Of a DNA stretch of 64,000 bases, positions 56,436 to 64,000 are shown piece by piece. Location: assembly GCF_036711975.1 (NCBI RefSeq), contig NC_091968.1, positions 26,149,001 through 26,213,000 on the forward strand, given 5' to 3'. The position numbers and the translations under genes were made by a program. How positions within the stretch are numbered: the stretch's first letter is position 1; the number at the start of each line of letters is the position of its first letter. The notes beneath the pieces are model-generated. The model searched no databases. It saw only the letters and a list, made by a program, of their open reading frames with translations, and was not told where the DNA came from. The stretch comes from Onthophagus taurus. Taxonomy: Eukaryota > Arthropoda > Insecta > Coleoptera > Scarabaeidae.

Positions 56436-57667
56436 AGCCGTGTGTCCACTACCAAGTTTTCTTGCGGAAGTTGCTTCCAGAAGTTTTTGTCGTGTAAACA
56501 CGTATTAGAAGTCGACTTCAAGAAGTCACGGCTTGCAGAAGTTACTTGCAGCAATTATGTGGAAACACGTGTTTGTTGCTTGCTCGAAGTAACTTAAACG
56601 ACTTGCTGTGAACTAGTGTTTTGAAGACTTGCAGAAGAAGTCGGATATACGTGAGTAAGCGGTTTGTGGTATTCTCTTCTGTTTTCAGTTTTGTTTTGTG
56701 TTTTTTTTGAGTTCTTTTCAAAATTTATAAAAATGGACAAAAATAAATTCGTTTGGAGTAGTGAAAAAACACATTTGGTAATTGAAAAACAATAAAGTTA
56801 TCCTGAATTATGGAACACGTCCTCAAAAGACTATAAGAATAAAATTAAAAAACAAAATGCTTTAAAGGCAATAGCCAATGATACAGACGCACCCGAAGAA
56901 GAGGTCAAAAGGAAATTGCACAACCTCCGAACGCAGTTTGGTCAAGAAGTAAACAAAGAAAAGAAAAAAAAGTGGCCTAAGTGCTGATGATGTATATGTT
57001 AGCAAGTGGGAGTTTTATAATGACATGAAATACATGACGTCATCTCATGTACCCAAAGAAACTGAGGATAATTTGGTAAGAATAAGAAAATACGGATATA
57101 TAATCGTTTTTCTTGTTTTTTTTCTTACCTGTTGCCAAAAATCGAAGAGTAACTAAAAGCCGGTGTTTGGGAGGTATAGCCAATCTCATTTTAGTATCCT
57201 GCTTTTGAATACTTGTTTGAATTAAAGATAAAATGTATTCAAAATCATCATTAGACAGTTTCAGGAAATTTTTCAGTTGCATGGAGTCTTCGGTCCGCAA
57301 TTCTTCAAGTAATGTATTTTGGAAACTTAAATCTACGCGCCGCAGCACCCAATTTTTCACCCAAACACTTCTTTTTGTATTTTTTTAATTTGTTTCTTTT
57401 TAATTAAATATGCTGCGATGGCAGCTGCCAATCTTATTTTGCCACAAGACATTTTTATACTGTCATTCGTAAAAAAAGCAAACTACTGCAAGCTGTACTC
57501 ACATTGTGTGGAAACACGTCTGCAATTTCTTGCAGCAAGTTCGTCGTGATAACTTCTACAAACTACTTCTGGAAGCAGACTTCCGTAAGTTTCGGTTTGA
57601 GTGGAAACACTTCAGCAAATACTTGCAGAAGTTCTTCCGCAAGTGACTTGCTAGTGGACACACGGCT
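56436..57667. mobile_element. PIF/Harbinger element, TTA target duplication, deleted transposase plus MADF gene
   Basis: TIRs AGCCGTGTGTCCACTA and TAGTGGACACACGGCT are flanked on both sides by TTA (56433-56435 and 57668-57670). A + strand frame from about 56733 reads MDKNKFVWSSEKTHLVIEKQ, a stop, then SYPELWNTSSKDYKNKI and KRKLHNLRTQFGQEV, a MADF/Myb-like domain. The minus-strand frame 57360-57040 reads MKNWVLRRVDLS, then TKMRLAIPPKHRLLVTLRFL and ATG, the N-terminal part of a Harbinger transposase. The catalytic region is gone. The subterminal regions carry many ACTTGCAGAAGT-type repeats in both orientations. At 1232 bp it is a deletion derivative. Confidence 0.9.
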
Positions 57668-57910
57668 TTAGTTCTAGTGCAAAATTAGAACTAACACTAG
57701 ACCAAGAACTAGAATCATTCAGGTTTAGCCGTCTTGATAGACGTGCGGCTAAACCCGAATGTTTCTAGTTCTAAGTCTAGTGTTTGTTCTAGTGACAGTG
57801 CTAAGTAGCGCTAGTTAACATTAGATATCACTGTGTTACATATTTTTATTAAATTAAAACTAGAAATAACACTAGACCTAGAACTAGAAAGTTTCTGGTT
57901 TAGCCGTGCG
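57668..57910. repeat. hairpin repeat copies, right of the Harbinger element
   Basis: Contains TAGAATCATTCAGGTTTAGC, CGTCTTGATAGACGTGCGGC and TAAACCCGAATGTTTCTAG, a near-perfect hairpin, followed by a second half-copy to about 57910. Confidence 0.8.
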
Positions 57911-58318
57911 TCTGAAGACTGAATAATAGCGGTGAATAATCATTATTCACGGGTACTCAATTTGACAGATAATAATTATTTGAAACGTCAATTTAATTTA
58001 ATATTTTTAAGACTTTGTAAAGGTGTGACATTAAAAAAAACGTAAACAAATTCCTTTTTTCATATGATTTAAGCATAAATTAATTAATTTTCTTAAAAAA
58101 AAAACATGACGTTTCATAGAATTGACATTTAATTTTGACAAATTGTTGTGAAAAAGTGTCACATTAACGTTTAAACTTTAATTATTTATTTTTTTTTTTA
58201 ATTTTATTTAAACCTGACGTTTCATAAACTTTATATAGAAAATTGCATTAAATCTCTCTAAGATTTCCTCCCAAAACACTGTTAAAATTGCAGTTTCTAG
58301 CTTTTTTAAATTATTATA

Positions 58319-58425
58319 TACAGGGTGTCTCACGTAACTGGTTCGTTAGAACTTTTTCAGGTTCCACTATTCGTAGAGAATTGAAATTTTGGTAGCATGG
58401 GTTGTTCAGTTGTCAATGTCATTTT
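58319..58425 (+). mobile_element. one-ended copy of the TACAGGGTGTCTC element
   Basis: TACAGGGTGTCTCACGTAAC then TGGTTCGTTAGAACTTTTTC matches the ends of the 34.8-40.0 kb element. It runs directly into family-B units. Confidence 0.7.
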
Positions 58426-59650
58426 TAATTTTATTATTATATTCGTAATCTTCATAAAAAATCCTTTAAAATAAGCCCAAACTCGACATATTTAACTTTA
58501 ATATTAACGGAAATACAATCACTTCCGGTTTGAAACGTCAACGTCAATTTTGATATATTTGTCATCTTCATTAAAAAACCTTTAAAATGAGTCCAAAGAT
58601 GACGCACTTATCTCAAAAAACAAAAAAGTTAGAATAAAAAGCATTAAACCCGAAGTTGGCAACAATGAAGATAGCAATTTAATTTTTAAATAATAATACC
58701 AACCTTAATTTTTTATTTCTTTTTATTATATTTTTAGATAAATATTAAGACATTTTATAAAAATTAAGAATATGTCAAAATGACATTGACATTTCAAACC
58801 GGAAGTTGCTTATATCTCGTGTAATATTGGAATTAAACGTATCATGTTTGGACTCATTTTAAAGGATTTTTCACGACGATTACAAATATGTCAAAATTGA
58901 CGTTGACATTTTTAACCGCAAGTTGACCATAACTTTATTAATATTGAAGATAAATATGTCGTGTTTGTACTCATTTTAAAGGATTTTTAATGAAGATTAC
59001 AAATATGTCAAAATTGAGGTTGACATTTTAAACCTGAAGTTAGTTATCATATAATAGACAACTTCATGGTGTTCTTTCATGACGTATTCTTTATTAAAAA
59101 AAACCTTAAAATTAGTCCAAACAAGACGAACTTATCTCAAAAAAGTTAGAATAAAAAACATTAAACCCGAAGTTAGCCACAATAAAGATAACAATTTAAG
59201 TTTTAAATATTAATACCAACCTTAATTTTTTATTTTTTTATTCTTTTTTAATTTTTGTGACAAATATTAATACATTTTATAAAAATTTAGTATATGTCAA
59301 AATGACATTGACATTTCAAACCGGAAGTTGCTTATATCTCGTGTAATATTGGAATTAAACGTATCATGTTTGGACTCATTTTAAAGGATTTTTCACGACG
59401 ATTACAAATATGTCAAAATTGACGTTGACATTTTTAACCGCAAGTTGACCATAACTTCATTAATATTGAAGATAAATATGTCGTGTTTGTACTCATTTTA
59501 AAGGATTTTTAATGAAGATTACAAATATGTCAAAATTGAGGTTGACATTTTAAACCTGAAGTTAGTAATCATATAATAGAAGTTTTATAACTGAAGTTAA
59601 TCTAGTGTTAGTCACTTTTCCGCACTTTCTTTTTATTTTTAACGTGTTTT
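58425..59650 (+). repeat. family-B tandem units (fourth site)
   Basis: Two ~530-bp units in the same orientation as the 5.5-8.7 kb element, with the CGTATCATGTTTGGACTC landmark near 58835 and 59361 and the same GATTACAAATATGTCAAAAT / TTGACATTTTAAACCTGAAG blocks. The unit ends with AACGTGTTTTTTGGG and passes into a hairpin-repeat half (GTTTAGCCGTGCATCTTCAG). Confidence 0.88.
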
Positions 59651-59699
59651 TTGGGTTTAGCCGTGCATCTTCAGACGCAAGGCTAAACTATTGTATCGT

Positions 59700-60860
59700 T
59701 TTTAGCATATATTGATAGGCAATATTTCTTTCTATCTGATGAACATATCATATAGGGTTGCAAAACTTGCATTTTCTGAAAATACTAAATCAGTAAATTA
59801 AAAAGGGGGCTCCTTCATGGACCGGGGCCCTGGACTTCATCCATGAGTGTAGATGGTCAGTGTTTTACGTGTGCTAAAGTTGCTCTGGGATATCGTCTCA
59901 ATGCCAAAGTGTGACCCGTTTAGGAAAGTAGGTGTGATGTCGTCTGGGCGAGCTTCAAGGAGGGGTTGTTTACGAACAACCTCACCCCACATATAATGAC
60001 AAAGACTTTACATGCATGGAACAACATTTCAAAATAAAGATGACACAATTAATGGAAGGATACTTCTTCTGCGAGCCAGTGGTCTAGTGTCTCGACTTTC
60101 ACAGGACCTTTATCGGTCAACTGTATCTGGAAGGGATCTTAAGTAGGGTATCGTCAGTAAGTAATTTTGAATATTATTTTGTTGGTGGCTGTCTCTTAAT
60201 GCTCTTAATTCGGCTGTTATTTGATTTCATTTATTTTTATCACTATGCTTTATATTGGTTTGCCATTTCTTTCTCGCTTTCCGTTTTTCTGCAATTTTGT
60301 CTCTAATAAACTTAGGATATAGGTTAGATTTAGGTGTTGAAATTAATGTTTGTTGAAATAGATTCCAGTTAGTGAATTTATAAGTGAGTGATAAAACGAT
60401 ATATTTTATGCGATATATTTTTCATAATAAAAAAATTAAGCTTAAGTTGGCTTACCAGTCGAGAGCACCTCACAATTTAGGTCTTCTTATTGCTCTTTCT
60501 TTTGTATTTGTCAAGCGAGAACCCCAAGACATGTGTTTTGCATTAAAGTCTTCATAAACTCTTTTGAGATGTTTTGAGAACGGTATGTACGTTGATAGAT
60601 ATTAAGCCATTAGTGGTTTAAACTTTTACCATTGTAGTTTGATATTGTTCAGTACTAATTGTGTTGTTTAAATAGTGGTCAATATTACTTGTAATGATAA
60701 TTGCACTTCCACTTGGAGCACTGGACCCCTGAGTAAAGCTGCAAAACATTATTCTGTTTAATTTTGTTTAATGTCAAAAATAAGTAACTAATTAGTATGT
60801 ATTTACTAGGTGTTAAACAATTCTGCTATGCATAGTATAAAAAGAAATGTTTTACAAAAA
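59700..60860. other. unassigned repeat-like region
   Basis: Positions 59800-60170 have higher G+C and broken frames and look like the 3' region of a retroelement, but no motif fixes the family. The remainder is AT-rich without recognisable genes. Confidence 0.3.
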
Positions 60861-61200
60861 CCTCATTATTCTATGAACTTGGTCTATAGTTGCATGTTTA
60901 TTCCAGAACCTAAATTGATGTGTTGGCAACATCTGTGGGGGTTTACCAGGTTTTAGCAACTTTCCATATACTTGGGAAGTATTTCTGTTTAAAAGCAGCA
61001 TTAATTATGTGTAATAGTTGGGTTGCTTTTAGTTCTGGGAACCTTCTCGGATCCATCATTACCTGTATGAGAATTTTTGATTGTTGAGTATAGTCCGATC
61101 CACTTTCTACGCAGCTTCATAAGCTAAGATATTATATCTGGTCATAACCTCTTTCATTTTCTTTTGTTGTATGGGGTATATTCGGGCCCCTCTTTAATTA
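60860..61200 (-). mobile_element. jockey-like LINE fragment
   Basis: On the minus strand a broken frame reads FPELKATQLLHIINAAFKQK, YFPSIWKVAKTW and, after a deletion, HQFGFWNKHATIDQVHRI-like sequence. These are the RT N-terminal blocks ('..L.NA.L...YFP..WK.A', 'QFGFR..HST.-QV-RI') of jockey-clade LINEs, with the intervening part deleted. Confidence 0.65.
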
Positions 61201-64000
61201 CAGAAATGGTTGTTACCATAAAAGGTGCATCTTGGGGAATTTTCTTCTCTTCTTTGCAAGCCATCTTATTTTAGATTTGCACTGTTATTTAGTATGTATT
61301 ACAACAAATATGTTAATATTATCTTGTGTATAAATTTAAAAATGTATTTTGCAGGTAAAATATTTTTTATATCGAAAGTAATCTACATCCTACACGTGGT
61401 AAAGCTGGATTTTCTTATATCCAATTCCGACAGACGGGCGTCGATATCGTATTAGGAAATGCCGTTGGTCCAAAAACGCGGAGGTTGAAAAATGACGCGG
61501 CGTTTCGATTGCAAAAGGAAAATCGAAAGGCTTCTACGCGGCACGGCGCGATGTCCGTTCCACCAACGATGACCTTTAGCTGCCTCGTCCCCAAACCAGA
61601 TGGTGCGTGCATTCAATTCAATTCTTATAAAGCAGATCGTAATTGCAATCGTCATTTTTAAAAACCGTTCACCAACTCATTATGCACTCAGAAAACGAGA
61701 TTAAATCTCCGTTATCTCAAACTAATAAATACCGTTAATTGATTAATGAAGTCATCGATTAAAAAATAAATCAATGACTAATTTACGTAGATAAAAATTG
61801 ACTCATTTATGTGTGAATCTAAAACGTTTAATTGACCATTTTCGCTATCAGCAAAACCAAGAATAACAACAGGTGGTTTTGTGGGTTGGAAATGCCGTCA
61901 TCGAGCTTCGATTCTTGTAGATCAGTGGGCGAAATACTTAAACCGCAACCTACTCGTTAAAGAACGATGGCGCCATCTAATTAATCAAACAATATGTTCA
62001 AAATTAATTTTTGTTTTATCTCTCAAAGTCCTATTTTTTTACTTCGTCGTTGTTAATTAATTAACAAAGAGTGATTTGAATGATTCAAATTCCTTATTCG
62101 TCTGAATCGGAGGTCAGACACGTTTCAAACGTGTGTCGATTGTGTGGGATTGTTTTCTGTTTGATCTTTCTATACGTACAACGTATGTTGTCTTGTGTGG
62201 GATTGTTTTCGACGTTTTACCTACCACGCAGGGGTTTCGCCTACCTCTCTTCATCTATCGAGTTTTAGCCTACATTCCCTTTTACTTCAACACGTCGACT
62301 TTTACGGTAACAATCGCAAAATGACCGGTTAATGACTAATCAACAACCACATTAAGAAGTAGGCAATGGGAAATGTTTAAATAGGGCATATAAATCATTT
62401 TTTAATTCTTTTCACTAGAAAAAGAAATATACATCGTCAAATCATTCAATATGATAGTAACCCTATAAAGGAATAAAGGAGATATTAACCTAATTAAATC
62501 CTTGGAAAAGTCGAAAAGGGAAAAAATAGAGCAATAGTCAGATCCAGAATTGAACATGCTTTGTGCCTATTCCTAAAATTTTGATAAATAAGCTACAGGT
62601 AATGTGCTATGAAGCCTATAAAGCTAAAGCTTATAAGCCAGAAGAAAGAAGAAAGTATATAATACAAGAGTCAGTGGAAATTTTGTAGTTTGAGCATGAT
62701 ATGAACGAATATTTCGAACTCCAAAACCTAACCAGATCTCAATCAATCAATTATTACGTTCATTTTTCTTAATTAAAATATTTAAAAAACTAATTAAGAT
62801 TAATTAGTACTTACAAATCGTTTTTATATTTTGCACTTTAACTTACACACAGCATCAAGTTGAATAAACACTAATTTTTGACACATTTAAATACCAACCT
62901 AAATAAACAAATTTTGATATAATTTAATAACTTTTATAAAATTTACCGATTAAATCTAATAATAATAAATTACCTTAAAAATATTTCTACAGTTTTATAC
63001 ATATAATAAATATCTTAATATAAATAAATAAATTCTCAATAACATTTTTTGATTACACCCTTTTTTTGACATATTTGGTTAAAAACTTAACCTAAAAATT
63101 TGTTACCAACCTCTAAAATTTTTTAATTTTTTTAATAATTATTAATTATTATAACGGTTTTTATCAAAAGTGAAGTATAATAAGTAAAATTGTACGATTG
63201 GGAAAAAGAAAGTTCATTTTATAATAGTAGTCGTTTTGAATATTTAATTTTTTAAAGTGCGTGGGCGATCCGTTCTGGACACAGTTTCATTCATATGCAA
63301 GTGATGGTTGCGAAATCACGCGCCAAATGGTGTGTTAACGCACAGTTGCTGTCGCTGTAACTCGGTTATAACACTTTTTCTTCTTAACTTGATGAGGAAC
63401 ATATGGAGGGAATTTAATGATTTAAAAAGATTTTGGGATAGTTTTAATTAAAAAAATAAGTCACTATTGCGATTATGTTCATAAAAATATTGATTTAATT
63501 ACAAGTTTTAAAATAAATATTAATTAATTTAAAAAAAATCAATTAAATGAACTAGCGACATCTATGTATAATTAATAGTATTAATAATTATTTTTATTTT
63601 ATGCAATTTAACCAAATTTTGTTTAAATTTTAATGTAAAATTATATTTAATTTATTCACTTTTTAATTTTATTAATAATCGTTATTTTTTTGCTAAAATT
63701 ATTTCAAAAATTAAAAAACAATACGTAACGACATCTTTAATTAATAACTTCATGTAAAAGTAGATTGAGTTGCCTAATTTATATTAATATATATTTAAAC
63801 AGATATAAACAACTACTTAAGAATAATTATTTTTATCTAGTTTTATCAAGTGGGAAAATTTAGACAATGACTCGTTTATTTCAAGTGGATTCGATAAGAT
63901 TATCGGATTATTTTTGTTGGATTAAATGCAATTGGATGCACCTTTTTAATTTATTCGTGAGGTTATTTTCGTTTTGCAATTTGATACCTTGGCGCCACTG
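61200..64000. other. intergenic right flank
   Basis: No gene is supported. Positions 61390-61630 are CpG-rich with open frames on several strands (shadows of base composition). 61965-61980 contains the palindrome GATGGCGCCATC. Positions 63250-63370 form another GC-rich island. The rest is AT-rich. Confidence 0.35.

Noticed and set aside
61415..61655. Minus-strand frames in the CpG-rich island
   Set aside because: Several frames are open at once because of base composition, with no recognised family and no convincing splice borders.

Overview
This is a stretch of insect nuclear genome. It is very AT-rich, with spliced genes, introns as short as 50 bp, and long introns and intergenic gaps filled with decayed insect-type transposons (Tc1/mariner, Harbinger, R1/LOA and jockey LINEs, a Penelope-like element, many TACAGG-ended MITEs) and tandem satellites. 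Gene content and intron style suggest a beetle or similar holometabolous insect; the species cannot be named from the sequence alone.

Host genes, left to right. (1) 1112-4803, +: the last four coding exons of an immunoglobulin-superfamily protein of the DIP/lachesin type, with an Ig-domain end, a Thr-rich stalk and a hydrophobic GPI-signal-like tail. (2) 12377-18386, -: MOCS1, molybdenum cofactor step 1. It has a MoaA part with both Fe-S cysteine motifs, a separate small exon giving the double-glycine C-terminus and a stop, and a MoaC exon, so it can make either a two-cistron or a fused product. (3) 19351-20369, +: a torsin-activator (LAP1/LULL1, TOR1AIP-type) single-pass membrane protein, divergent from MOCS1. 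(4) 30877-55162, -: held out wings/quaking, a STAR-family KH RNA-binding protein. All coding exons are readable, including two alternative C-termini: a short one ending in the 34.4 kb exon, and a long one using an exon at 30.9 kb with the quaking-type nuclear signal. (5) A weaker candidate: a small + strand spliced ORF at 41267-42002 inside how intron 1.

Repeats. About 10 copies of a ~193-bp unit lie in the Ig-gene intron (1.8-3.5 kb). A TIR-bounded element (5.5-8.7 kb) holds ~525-bp units, and inverted or direct copies recur at 31.7, 36.6 and 58.4 kb. A 343-bp satellite with an A-B dimer pattern and three ~520-bp units sit inside the MOCS1 intron. Two long-TIR foldback MITEs lie at 22.5 and 25.8 kb. 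A 5.2-kb inverted-repeat element fills nearly the whole last intron of how (34.8-40.0 kb) and contains a Penelope-like fragment with a GIY-YIG motif. How intron 1 (40.9-55.0 kb) holds an R1/LOA LINE split by a jockey LINE on the opposite strand, and a Tc1 element split by a second LOA LINE. Upstream of how lie a 1.2-kb Harbinger element, more array copies and a jockey fragment.

The genes do not form a pathway; they are neighbours. The recurring theme is insertion into introns while coding exons, splice phases and alternative isoforms stay intact. A short AGATGGCGC motif resembling the insect CTCF core recurs across unrelated repeats and unique DNA.
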